64,000 nucleotides of DNA from Pleodorina starrii (lineage: Eukaryota > Chlorophyta > Chlorophyceae > Chlamydomonadales > Volvocaceae): the NCBI GenBank assembly GCA_030267565.1, contig BRXU01000078.1:47666-111665 (forward strand). Reading direction: 5' to 3'. Positions 7,908 through 15,772 of this stretch are shown here, one piece after another. The notes beneath the pieces are model-generated. The model ran no database searches, had not been told where the DNA came from, and saw only the letters and a list, made by a program, of their open reading frames with translations. The position numbers and the translations under genes are program-made. Position 1 is the first letter of the stretch; the number at the start of each line of letters is the position of its first letter.

Positions 7908-8849
7908 ATGGGTGGCGAAACGGTTGGTGTTGATATCGCAAAACTGCACTTCGACGTTCACAGTTACCCTGGCGGCGGAAGTGGGCGGTTTGAGAATACC
8001 GACAAGGGGCGGAGGTCTTTCGTCAAATGGCTGAAAAGCCGACAATCGGTCATGGTCGTGTTCGAACCTACCGGACCATACCACAAGGCTCTGGAGGCCG
8101 ATCTGCACAAGGCAGGGGTTGCGTTGGCAAAGGTGAACCCGCTCCATGCCCGCAGGTTCGCTGAAGCAACGGGCTGCCTCAACAAGACGGATCGTGTAGA
8201 CGCTGCCATACTCGCACGGATGGCGGCCGTTCTTCAGATCAAGGCACAGCCTGAACGGCCGGAAAATCTGACTGGCCTGACGGAGTTACTTTCGGCGCGG
8301 CGCGGGCTGATGAAGGAGCGAACAGCCAACCTGAACCGGCAAAAGAACCTCGTCCACCCCCTGCTGAAGCGGCAGTGTTCGGCCCGCATCCGGCAGATCG
8401 AGGGCCAGGTCCAAATGATTGAGCGTGAACTCCGAGCCGCTGTGGCAGCCGATGCTGCGCTGACGCAGAAGTTTGAGATCCTCATCAGCATACCTGGGAT
8501 CTCCGCTACGACCGCGTTCACACTCCTGGCGGACTTACCTGAGTTGGGCGAACTTACGTCTGCTCAGGCAGGAAGTCTTGCAGGGCTGGCACCAATGCAC
8601 CGCGAGTCAGGAAACTGGAAAGGACAATCCCGCATCCGGGGCGGTCGTGCTGTCCTGCGGCAATCCCTGTACATGCCAGCACTTGTCGCAACACGGTTCA
8701 ACCCGGATCTGCGCGTCGTCTACAAGCGGCTGGTAGACGCAGGTAAACCCGCAAAAATTGCTATCACGGCTGTAATGCGGAAGCTCGTGATTTTGGCCAA
8801 CACCCTCGTCGCGTCTGGCCGCATATGGGAGCTGCGGCCGATGAAATGA
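7908..8849 (+). CDS. IS110-family transposase (DEDD)
   Basis: A 313-residue recombinase. The N-terminal RuvC-like DEDD domain begins GVDIAKLHFDVH (first Asp), followed by FEPTGPYH (Glu) and NKTDRVDAAILA (two Asp). The C-terminal Transposase_20 part has SIPGISATTAFTLLADLPE and LAGLAPMHRESG with the conserved Ser-containing region. AGAGGACAGAGAAAG precedes the ATG at 7908; upstream in-frame starts at 7827 and 7884 are less likely. It looks intact. The family inserts using a structured guide RNA, and candidate RNA structure lies directly upstream. Confidence 0.9.
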   Translation: MGGETVGVDIAKLHFDVHSYPGGGSGRFENTDKGRRSFVKWLKSRQSVMVVFEPTGPYHKALEADLHKAGVALAKVNPLHARRFAEATGCLNKTDRVDAAILARMAAVLQIKAQPERPENLTGLTELLSARRGLMKERTANLNRQKNLVHPLLKRQCSARIRQIEGQVQMIERELRAAVAADAALTQKFEILISIPGISATTAFTLLADLPELGELTSAQAGSLAGLAPMHRESGNWKGQSRIRGGRAVLRQSLYMPALVATRFNPDLRVVYKRLVDAGKPAKIAITAVMRKLVILANTLVASGRIWELRPMK

Positions 8850-9085
8850 CGTAGGAGCAGACCTTCACCGCGCCTTGCACCGAGGGCCACAGTGCGGGAC
8901 AAATGGTGATTTCGCTGCGGATGCGCCAACGTCCGGTTCGGCGGACCGTTCAACGAATGGTGGATGCCCCCCAATCTTACGTCCTCCGGGATGCATGACC
9001 TAGCGTCGGCAGAACCTGCAAGTGTAACCGCTTCGGCCTTGGCAGGTTTATGACCAGCTTTCTTTGCTGCCAAAACGACCGTTTG

Positions 9086-9439
9086 TCACTCGCGATAGTT
9101 GCCGCACGCCTCAACACCCTCTGCGACCAATTCCAGAAGTGCGTCCACATCATTCAAAAGGGCTGTAATGCGCGGGCTGCTGATACGGTAGCGAATGAAG
9201 CGTCCATCGCGGTCGCTGGCGACAAGCCCACAATCCAAAAGACATCGGAGATGGTTGGAAACGTTTGGTTGCGATAATTCCGTGCGTTCGACGAGTTCGT
9301 GAACAACCAGCGGCCCCCCGCACAAGGCACCGAGAATAGCCAAGCGGCTTGGGTCGGCGAAGCCGCGGAAAAGCTTTGCGCGTTGTTCAATGGTAGCGGT
9401 CTTGCGGTCGGTAACGATCTGCGTCATATCATTACTCAC
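9086..9439 (-). CDS. ArsR-family transcriptional repressor
   Basis: A 117-residue winged-helix regulator. KLFRGFADPSRLAILGALCGGPLVVHELV is the family's N-terminal signature, and LSQPNVSNHLRCLLDCGLVASDRDGRFIRYRI is the recognition helix and wing. Cys residues at about 40, 67, 70 and 112 could form a metal-sensing site of the CmtR/CadC type. It is transcribed divergently from the transporter-lspA-DUF411 genes and most likely represses them until metal binds. An ATATCA/TGATAT dyad covers its own start. Confidence 0.88.
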   Translation of the reverse strand: MSNDMTQIVTDRKTATIEQRAKLFRGFADPSRLAILGALCGGPLVVHELVERTELSQPNVSNHLRCLLDCGLVASDRDGRFIRYRISSPRITALLNDVDALLELVAEGVEACGNYRE

Positions 9440-9445
9440 TGATAT
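9426..9445. promoter_or_regulatory. Candidate ArsR operator
   Basis: ATATCA (9426-9431) and TGATAT (9440-9445) form an inverted repeat across the arsR start codon, in the 44-base gap to the divergent transporter gene. The position fits autoregulation of both transcripts. Confidence 0.45.
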
Positions 9446-9483
9446 ATTATCCTTTGATCCACTTTAGCAGGAGAACTGCGACC

Positions 9484-10332
9484 ATGGCCAACGCAGAAAA
9501 CGCGATAGCAGATATTCCATCCTTCCGTTACCGCGTCTCCGGCATGGATTGCGCCAAGGACGCCGCACAGATTGAACGAGCGGCGCAGTCTGCCGGGGTC
9601 GCGCCCGACGCGGTGAAAGTGTCGGCGGCGACCCATATCATGACCTTGAAGGCCCCTGAAGCGCGGTTGCCGGAGATCGAAAAAGCCGTTGAGACAACTG
9701 GGTATGGGTTTGACCGTATCGAGAGCGACGAGGATATTCAGCAAGGTGCGGCCCATCAGGACCCGGCCTACCGACGCGCGCTCTGGATCGTCGTAATCCT
9801 AAACGTTGGTTATGGTGTCATCGAGATGGTCGGCGGGTTCATCTCCGGATCGCAGGCTGTGAAGGCCGATGCGCTCGATTTCATCGGCGATGGCGCAATT
9901 ACCTTCCTCGGACTTCTGGCCATCGGCTGGAGCCTCGCCTGGCGAGCGCGATCAGCCCTGATTCAGGGCATCTTTCTCGGCTTGCTCGGTCTTGGCGTCC
10001 TTGGCACAACCATCATACGGGCATTCGAGCCGACACCGCCAGACGCCACTCTGATGGGGATACTGGGCCTTATTGCTCTTGTCATCAATGTCATCTCCGT
10101 GTTGCCCCTGCTGAAATTCCGCAAAGGCGACGCGAACATGCGTGCCGTCTGGCTGTTTTCGCGCAACGACGCCATCGGCAATGCGGCAGTCGTTATCGCC
10201 GCCGGTCTGGTGTTTTGGCTGGGTAGCGCATGGCCCGACCGAATCGTCGCCTTCGGCATCGCAGGATTGTTCTTGCATTCTTCCTGGGCGATCATCCGCG
10301 ATGCGCGTTCCGATCTGAAAGTGGCGGCATGA
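9484..10332 (+). CDS. CDF-like cation transporter with N-terminal HMA-like domain
   Basis: A 282-residue protein. Residues about 10-75 have a heavy-metal-associated fold pattern (YRVSGMDCAKDAAQIERA) but keep only one Cys of the usual CxxC. Residues about 95-275 contain five or six membrane spans of the cation diffusion facilitator superfamily. The canonical HxxxD metal sites read DALDFIGDG and NDAIGN, a divergent variant. AGCAGGAG precedes the ATG at 9484. It overlaps lspA by ATGA. It presumably exports a divalent metal; which one is unknown. Confidence 0.8.
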   Translation: MANAENAIADIPSFRYRVSGMDCAKDAAQIERAAQSAGVAPDAVKVSAATHIMTLKAPEARLPEIEKAVETTGYGFDRIESDEDIQQGAAHQDPAYRRALWIVVILNVGYGVIEMVGGFISGSQAVKADALDFIGDGAITFLGLLAIGWSLAWRARSALIQGIFLGLLGLGVLGTTIIRAFEPTPPDATLMGILGLIALVINVISVLPLLKFRKGDANMRAVWLFSRNDAIGNAAVVIAAGLVFWLGSAWPDRIVAFGIAGLFLHSSWAIIRDARSDLKVAA

Positions 10333-10838
10333 ACAGCCGCATTCTGGGGGCGGTCTGCACGATTGCAGCTTTCGGTCTCGATCAGGGCACCAAGGCGCTT
10401 GCCCTGAACACCCCGGCGCTTGAGCATGGGGTCGAGGTTCTGCCCTTTCTCAATCTCGTTCGTGTCCTGAACGATGGGGTCAGCTTCGGCATGCTCGGTG
10501 GGATCGTGCCCTGGTGGGGTCTCGTCGTGCTTGCTACCGCGATCATGGCATGGCTGCTGATCTGGTTATGGCGCGCGCCGAACAGGCTGACGGCTGCTGC
10601 TCTCGGTCTGGTCATCGGCGGTGCGCTCGGCAATGTCATCGACCGGCTGCGTTATCAGGCGGTCCCTGACTTTCTGGATTTTCACTTCGGAACATACCAC
10701 TGGCCGTCCTTCAACCTCGCTGACGTGGCGATTTTCTGTGGGGCGGCACTGCTGTTCTGGGACGGCTTTCGCGCGACGAAAGACAAGCCGGGACATCAGG
10801 AACAAGACCAACGCGAGGGAAATATCACGGGGAGATAA
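10329..10838 (+). CDS. lspA: Lipoprotein signal peptidase II
   Basis: A 169-residue integral membrane aspartyl peptidase that cleaves prolipoprotein signal peptides. Conserved blocks are all visible: GLDQGTKA, NDGVSFGM, GGALGNVIDRLRY with the first catalytic Asp, and FNLADVAIFCGAALL with the second. Length is typical. It overlaps the transporter by 4 bases and is followed by a DUF411 gene. An extra LspA in a metal module is known from pbr-type lead/zinc loci (PbrC), which suggests a role in metal resistance rather than housekeeping. A short scar of a second copy lies at 11488-11668. Confidence 0.92.
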   Translation: MNSRILGAVCTIAAFGLDQGTKALALNTPALEHGVEVLPFLNLVRVLNDGVSFGMLGGIVPWWGLVVLATAIMAWLLIWLWRAPNRLTAAALGLVIGGALGNVIDRLRYQAVPDFLDFHFGTYHWPSFNLADVAIFCGAALLFWDGFRATKDKPGHQEQDQREGNITGR

Positions 10839-10939
10839 ACGATGTCCGCATACCATCCGCAAAGGGCTTCGACAGCACGTTCGCCCAACTGCGCAACCCA
10901 AGTCCCGCCCAAGGCATGCTATTCAAAAGGAGAAATGCG

Positions 10940-11407
10940 ATGCACATAACGCGCCGCCAAATTTTGACCGCCGTCGCTGGCATTGCCAGCGCCGCGCCGC
11001 TTGCGGCATTTGCGCAAGCTGCACCAACAATCCACGTTCTCAAAGACCCTAATTGCGGCTGCTGTCGCGCCTGGGTCGCCATTCTTAGGCAGGAGGGCTT
11101 TCGCGTCACCGAGGAGCGGAGCTTTGGGACCCTCATGATGCGTCACAAGCTGGACAATGGCATCCCGCAAAGAATGATATCGTGCCACACGGGCGAGATT
11201 GAGGGTTACATGATCGAAGGTCACGTGCCGGTTGCCGACATCCGCCGCCTGTTGGCTGAACGGCCAGATGCTGTCGGTCTCGCTGTTCCTGGCATGCCTT
11301 ATGGGTCGCCTGGAATGGGCCCAGAAGATCAGCGTGAAGCTTATGATGTGTTCTTGATCCGCCGGGATGGTAGCAGCGAGGTCTTTACGAGCTATTCCGC
11401 AGCTTAG
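10940..11407 (+). CDS. DUF411 exported metal-binding protein
   Basis: A 155-residue exported protein. The N-terminus MHITRRQILTAVAGIASAAPLAAFAQA carries a twin-Arg-like motif (RRQ) and signal peptide. The mature part begins with DPNCGCCRAW, the CxCC metal-binding motif of DUF411 proteins, followed by the family segments SCHTGEIEGYMIEGHVP and GLAVPGMPYGSPGM. Members accompany copper and other metal resistance genes. The ATG at 10940 is chosen over 10916 because AAGGAG lies 7 bases upstream. It ends the metal module. Confidence 0.88.
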   Translation: MHITRRQILTAVAGIASAAPLAAFAQAAPTIHVLKDPNCGCCRAWVAILRQEGFRVTEERSFGTLMMRHKLDNGIPQRMISCHTGEIEGYMIEGHVPVADIRRLLAERPDAVGLAVPGMPYGSPGMGPEDQREAYDVFLIRRDGSSEVFTSYSAA

Positions 11408-11487
11408 AACTCCAATGACCTCTGGGTCAGAGTCTTTATGAGAAATGACCGTTTTGATTGTGTCCTTCTGACAGAACTTATCCAAAA

Positions 11488-11668
11488 ACGGTGATGCACG
11501 TTCCGATCTGAAGGCGGCGGCATGAACAGCCGCATTCTGGTTGGGTTCCGCGCAACGGAAGACACACCGAAAAAGCCTGAACAAGGCAACCGCAAAAATA
11601 GTGCACAGCAAAGACCGAGAAGCGGCCATTCAGTTATTCTGCAGCATCTGTCGAAGTGGGCTCTATAG
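11488..11668 (+). pseudogene. Scar of a second transporter-lspA unit
   Basis: Bases 11488-11521 encode a relic of the transporter C-terminus (DARSDLKAAA then stop). The overlapping ATG at 11522 opens a 48-codon frame, MNSRIL directly joined to GFRATED, matching the first residues of LspA fused to its C-terminal tail, with the catalytic middle deleted. It therefore records a duplicated or exchanged metal module reduced by an internal deletion. Confidence 0.75.
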
Positions 11669-12035
11669 GGTCATTCGATGCGCCACGCACGAACGGCTGC
11701 TTTCGCCGAGACAGGCTGTTTCTGATGCTTGACGAACAACGGATACTCTAGGCTTGGCCGGCTGCACCGGCCTGCGCCCCGAGCCTATCCCCCTGCCCCT
11801 CCTTTGCGCCTGATCCCGCGCGGTCTGTCTCTCCGAGCCAGCCCGCGCGGGGGCGCAATAGTCGGCCCAGGGCGATAGTCTCGGCCCTTCGGGTCACGAT
11901 CGCTCGCGCAAGGGCCAGCCTGCCCACAGGACGCCTCGCCTTCCTTCGCTCTATGAAGGCGCGTCCAGCTCGACGCCTGCAAGGCCCTGCCCTTCCGTTC
12001 GTCGGTCAGGGCTGGACAGGGCTGGCAGAGGGCAC
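11669..12035. other. GC-rich spacer without gene
   Basis: No gene is supported. It contains short hairpins such as GGCCGGCTGCACCGGCC at about 11757, resembling one near 80-97, and joins the metal module to the duplicated methyltransferase tail. Confidence 0.5.
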
Positions 12036-12086
12036 CCGGTTGTCCAGTCGCGCGCTGGGAACGACCTTGGGAGTGAAGGCGCGGGA
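12036..12086. repeat. 51-bp direct repeat, copy 1
   Basis: Begins CCGGTTGTCCAGTCGCGCGC and ends AAGGCGCGGGA. It recurs with one visible mismatch at 12668-12718, so the two copies exactly bracket the methyltransferase fragment and its terminator. Confidence 0.85.
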
Positions 12087-12534
12087 ACCAAGCGCCGGTA
12101 TCGGCGCCATCGTCCGGCCTGTCTTGAAGATGGGCGCGACCGTGGACGCTATCGAAATCCACCCTGACCGGGCAGCGGCATTGCGGGGCATGGCCCACCC
12201 TGCGCTCAAGGTTCATTGCGCAAATTTCCTGAAGGTCACGCCTGCGCCGGTCTATGACCTGATCCTGATGAACCCGCCGTTTTCAGGGACGCATTTCATG
12301 GATCACGTCAAGCACGCATGGGACTTCCTTGCGCCGGGCGGCGAGCTGCGCGCGATCCTGCCCGCGTCCGCCGAGGTCGGATCGACCGCCAAGCATGAGC
12401 GGTTCCGGGCATGGGCCGCACAGCATTCTCCGCGAGGCTATCGCTGCCACCAGTGGCGCGATCTGCCGCCCGAGAGCTTTGCCAGCGTGGGCGTCCGCAT
12501 CAATACCGTGGTGCTGACCCTTCAAAAGCGCTAG
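12084..12534 (+). pseudogene. Duplicated 3' fragment of DUF4942 methyltransferase gene
   Basis: Matches 5158-5608 base for base in register with a few percent substitutions and no indels. It encodes the methyltransferase from EPSAGIGAIV through NPPFSG to the C-terminus, ending TLQKR instead of TLRKL. The 5' two thirds (DUF4942 part and strand before motif I) are missing and replaced by unrelated GC-rich DNA. The open frame continues upstream to 11953 but without a plausible start. It is probably not expressed as a functional enzyme; its main interest is as a direct repeat for recombination. Confidence 0.88.
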
Positions 12535-12569
12535 GTATAAACTACTCCTTTTTGCGACGGAGAAACTCA

Positions 12570-12596
12570 GGCCCCGCTTCGGCGGGGCCATTTTTT
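12570..12596 (+). terminator. Rho-independent terminator
   Basis: GGCCCCGC-TTCG-GCGGGGCC followed by A and seven T residues, after the methyltransferase fragment. Confidence 0.9.
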
Positions 12597-12667
12597 TAAA
12601 CTGCCACGCCCCTCGACTTACAAAAAACAATGCGCGCAAAAGGCGGGACCGCTGACGCAAGGCGCAT

Positions 12668-12718
12668 CCGGTTGTCCAGTCGCGCGCCGGGAACGACCTT
12701 GGGAGTGAAGGCGCGGGA
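12668..12718. repeat. 51-bp direct repeat, copy 2
   Basis: Second copy of the repeat at 12036-12086, just past the terminator of the methyltransferase fragment. Confidence 0.85.
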
Positions 12719-12851
12719 CCGGAGCAGGCTGTAAGCGAGACCATAGGGATCGAGCGTCAGCCTGTGGTCAACCGGATGCGGCTTGCGGCAGCTGCGGCAC
12801 AGACCAACGGCGACCCTTCCAGGATAGTGAGATCCCCGCGCGAGGCGCGGC

Positions 12852-13128
12852 GATCGAGACGCAGGGGGGATTTGGACAAGCCAAACGCCCCCTGCCCTTG
12901 CTGGGCCAGGCGCTGCACGCCTGTCCGTCAGGGGACCGCCGGTCCCCCACCGCAACAGGAAAATGCTGCACGTCCTGCGGGGCCGTGTCCTCGCCTTCGG
13001 CTGCGGGCCGCACCACCCCCTTGTCCGTTTGATTTTCCCATTGCGGCGGTTCCCCCCTGCCCTCGCCGGGAGGCAAGGGTTCAGGAGAGGGGCGCGCTGC
13101 GCGCTTCCTCGCCTGACCCCTCGCCCAT
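12852..13128. repeat. GC-rich leader repeat, right (uninterrupted) copy
   Basis: Counterpart of 691-971. Here it runs without break into GCCCATTTTGGGCACC and the ardC start, showing the original leader arrangement. It holds no gene; promoter elements could not be picked out with confidence. Confidence 0.85.
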
Positions 13129-13189
13129 TTTGGGCACCGGCTACAGGGCGAAGTCCGGGCCGGGATCGTCGCAAAAGAAGGAACGCCAA

Positions 13190-14077
13190 ATGGCTCAATC
13201 GTTCGACCTCTACCAGCACGTCACCGACAGCATCATTGCCAGCATCGAGGCGGGCACCCCGGCATGGCGCAAGCCTTGGACGGGTGAGAAGGGTGGCGCA
13301 CCGTTCCCGCTGCGTAGCAACGGCGAACCCTATTCCGGCATCAATGTCCTGATGCTGTGGCTTGCCGCCGACGCCAAGGGCTATCGCGCCCCGTTCTGGT
13401 TCACCTATCGCCAAGCGCAAGAAGCGGGCGGACAGGTCCGCAAGGGCGAGAAATCCGCCACGGTTGTCAAATACGGGACGTTTGAGCGCGAGGACAAGGA
13501 AACGGGCGAGGAACGCCGCCTGCCCTACCTCAAATCTTACAGCGTGTTTAACGCCGAGCAGATCGAGGGGCTGGCCCCGGAATACTATGGCAGCCCCGCC
13601 GAGGCCGCGCGTGACCTTGGGACCGAGGCCGACCCGGCGCTTGATGCTTTCTTTGCAGGGATCGGGGTGGAAATCCGCACGACCGATGACCCGCGAGCCT
13701 ACTACAGCCCCGCCGCCGACTTCATCCACATGCCGCCGATTGCCACGTTTCACGATGCGGCGGGCTATTATGGGACGCTGGCCCACGAGGAAATCCACGC
13801 CACAGGCCATAGCACCCGCCTTGACCGTTTTTCCCGCTTTAATGACCGCAAAGGGTATGCGTTCGAGGAAATGGTGGCGGAATTGGGAAATGCCATGCTT
13901 TGCGCAAAGCTTGGCCTTACGCCTGATTTTGGTCAGTCCGGCGCATATATCAAGAGCTGGCTGCGTGCCTTGAACGACGACAAACGTCTGATCTTCAAAG
14001 CCGCCAGCGAGGCCCAGAAAGCCGTTGACCTGCTGACAAAGCGCCAGCACGTCGAAGAAGAAAGGGCGGCCGCGTGA
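13190..14077 (+). CDS. ardC: ArdC-type antirestriction protein with zincin motif
   Basis: A 295-residue protein. Residues about 5-125 form the ArdC N-terminal ssDNA-binding domain (YQHVTDSIIASIEAGTPAWRKPW, then PYSGINVLMLW). Residues about 150-285 are a zincin-like metallopeptidase domain with HEEIHATGH, an HExxH zinc site plus third His, and the downstream EEMVAELGNAML. The family protects incoming single-stranded plasmid DNA from host restriction during conjugation. The ATG at 13190 has AAGAAGGAA upstream. It is coupled to a tiny zinc-ribbon gene. Confidence 0.92.
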   Translation: MAQSFDLYQHVTDSIIASIEAGTPAWRKPWTGEKGGAPFPLRSNGEPYSGINVLMLWLAADAKGYRAPFWFTYRQAQEAGGQVRKGEKSATVVKYGTFEREDKETGEERRLPYLKSYSVFNAEQIEGLAPEYYGSPAEAARDLGTEADPALDAFFAGIGVEIRTTDDPRAYYSPAADFIHMPPIATFHDAAGYYGTLAHEEIHATGHSTRLDRFSRFNDRKGYAFEEMVAELGNAMLCAKLGLTPDFGQSGAYIKSWLRALNDDKRLIFKAASEAQKAVDLLTKRQHVEEERAAA

Positions 14078-14247
14078 GCGGCCCCCTGCCCGACCTGTCG
14101 TGCCGCAAATGCGGCACGACCAATCCCCCGGTCTATCTGGCCCCTGTCACGGTCGGGGGAGCCGGAACCTGCATCTGCATCGGTTGTGCGGAAGCGCGCG
14201 GTTGGCTGGACCGGGACGGGAGCGTGAAACCGGGGATTGCGCTATGA
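14074..14247 (+). CDS. Small zinc-ribbon-like protein
   Basis: A 57-residue frame starting GTG inside the ardC stop (GTGA overlap). It carries SCRKCG and CICIGCAEARGW, four Cys in two close pairs, the pattern of a zinc ribbon. Codon usage matches ardC and the overlap implies coupled translation. The function is unknown; a nucleic-acid-binding accessory to ArdC is a guess. Confidence 0.6.
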   Translation: MSGPLPDLSCRKCGTTNPPVYLAPVTVGGAGTCICIGCAEARGWLDRDGSVKPGIAL

Positions 14248-14684
14248 CCTGAAAATCAACAGCCGCGTTGGCGAAAGGTTGGGGGGCTGCTGACCCCCTT
14301 GCCCTGCCCCTCTGTCCTGGCGCGCAGGGAGAATGTCGGGCGGGCGCGCTGGCAGCTTCGCCGCCAGCGCGCCCGCCCGAGGCTTCGCCTTACATCGCAG
14401 CGCGGCAAGCCGCGCCACACGATCCTTGTGCGTTTCACGCAGACGCCGCCTGGCGGCGGCTTTGGGCGGCAGCTGCGCCGCCGCGGGTGCATGGGGAAAG
14501 GTGCCGCTTTACAGGATGGATTTGACCACAGCCCACTCGCGTCCCTTCGCTCTATGGGGGCCGTTCCGCTCGCGGTCTGCAAGCCCGTGGCCCAGGGCGG
14601 GCCACGGGTGGACAAATCCAACTTGGTCAGACAGGCGATGCCGGAGAAAAGACAGAAGCTCCTAAAGAAGCCCTTGGGTTGGCT
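14248..14684. other. Intergenic region with 18-bp perfect hairpin
   Basis: No gene is supported. The region holds a strong inverted repeat, 14336-14353 paired with 14363-14380 (GGGCGCGCTGGC core), around a nine-base loop AGCTTCGCC. The 3' part may be the transcription end between convergent genes, though no T tract follows. Confidence 0.55.
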
Positions 14685-15092
14685 TTAATCGGATGCACCG
14701 CAAGATACCGGGAAAGGCGTTCCGGTATTCACTTGGTAGGTTTGATCGCCAGCAGTCAGTTCAATTTCAGCACTACTGCGGAAGGCATTTACAAGATTTG
14801 CCCAGCCTGTCGCATCCTTTGCCGATACGCCGCCATTGACCGCTTGAGCAGTGAAAGTGCCAGCATCTGTCTTCAAAATCATATCGCCCTCATAGGCGAT
14901 GCCATTGAATGCAATCTCGGCGGAAAATATCGGCGGAATAAAAGCGCCATTCGGATCACATATGATCTGAAAATCAACCGTTCCGGTTTCATGGTCATAA
15001 ATCTCAAGGCCACGAAAATCGGTTTGATGGTTCCAGGCAAATGCCGGTCCGGCCGCAAGGCCGACAATGCTCAAAGCAGCAAGTATCTTCAT
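14685..15092 (-). CDS. Exported hypothetical protein
   Basis: A 135-residue protein with a clear signal peptide (MKILAALSIVGLAAGPAFA, cleavage before WNHQ). The mature part is beta-rich with two Cys (IICDPNG and VSCGASD) that could form a disulfide. It overlaps the VirC2-like gene by 4 bases and so is co-transcribed with virC1/virC2. No family is recognised; a periplasmic role in mating is possible from context only. Confidence 0.65.
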   Translation of the reverse strand: MKILAALSIVGLAAGPAFAWNHQTDFRGLEIYDHETGTVDFQIICDPNGAFIPPIFSAEIAFNGIAYEGDMILKTDAGTFTAQAVNGGVSAKDATGWANLVNAFRSSAEIELTAGDQTYQVNTGTPFPVSCGASD

Positions 15093-15772
15093 TCTTCAAA
15101 CTCCTGAATGGTCGCGTCCAAAGCTGAAAACCATGCTGGCTCGATCTGACCGAGGACAAGCGCCGATTTTGGTGCCTTGCTGCCATTTTTCACGGTGGCA
15201 GCAATGTCCCGGACAGTTTTCTGCTCAATCTTTGTCGTAATCCGATGGCTCCATTCTGCGCCACCGCTAGCCTCTGTCGATTGCGGGACATAGCGAGGTT
15301 CAATCGTTATTTCTGGCATGTTGGCATAAGCCGCTTTCAGGACCGTCGCGCGGGGAATGCCATTGGCTTCAAGTCTCTCAAGCGCAGCGGCATGTCGCTG
15401 TAGCACGCGCAGGCGAAGAGAATAGGGCGATCCCGGCTTTGATCCGGCTCGTTGCGGAACGACGAGGCTGGCCAGCCTATTTGAGGGCATGCGCGGTTTC
15501 TCTTTCGTTAGTTGGTCTGGTTCACGTTGAACGTCTGAGGAATTCCGTTCCGGTGATTTTGAAGGTTCGATCGTCTCCGACTGGCGGGTATCTTCGCGGC
15601 TCTTGTGATCCGTGGGTTCCACGGCAGCCGGTGTTGCTGCGGACCTTGCCTTGAAGCTCTCGATCGCATCATCACTGATCGTTCCAAGCTGCGGGCGGCT
15701 TTGTCCTGATGTGACCGTCTTGCCAAAGCCGGTCGCGTCGGGTCGCAATGTCTTTATTCTTTCACGCGCCAT
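15089..15772 (-). CDS. VirC2-like oriT/overdrive-binding protein (putative)
   Basis: A 227-residue protein. The N-terminal half is polar and disordered. The C-terminal half (about 125-225) starts SPYSLRLRVLQRHAAALERLEANGIP and ends EPAWFSALDATIQEF, the layout of VirC2, whose C-terminal fold binds border DNA. The ATG at 15772 is used because GGAG lies 7 bases upstream; it overlaps the ParA-like gene's stop. The pairing with a VirC1-like ATPase and a nearby VirD2 relaxase is the main support. Primary-sequence similarity was judged by eye only. Confidence 0.55.
   Translation of the reverse strand: MARERIKTLRPDATGFGKTVTSGQSRPQLGTISDDAIESFKARSAATPAAVEPTDHKSREDTRQSETIEPSKSPERNSSDVQREPDQLTKEKPRMPSNRLASLVVPQRAGSKPGSPYSLRLRVLQRHAAALERLEANGIPRATVLKAAYANMPEITIEPRYVPQSTEASGGAEWSHRITTKIEQKTVRDIAATVKNGSKAPKSALVLGQIEPAWFSALDATIQEFEE

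Larger units (their letters stand above)
7640..8990 (+). mobile_element. IS110-family insertion sequence (limits approximate)
   Basis: Defined by the DEDD transposase at 7908-8849 plus non-coding flanks. IS110 elements lack classical terminal inverted repeats and target duplications, so the ends cannot be fixed from one copy. The limits given take in the structured 5' non-coding sequence and part of the roughly 235 bases between the transposase stop and the arsR-like gene. Confidence 0.45.

Noticed and set aside
10919..11629. 236-residue minus-strand open frame across the DUF411 gene
   Set aside because: It is antisense to a well-supported exported protein with a CxCC motif, lacks any domain, and repeats odd residue strings only because the transporter/lspA scar is duplicated.
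12596..14050. 484-residue minus-strand open frame opposite ardC and its leader
   Set aside because: The antisense frame stays open because of GC bias; the plus strand has an unmistakable ArdC with a zinc motif.
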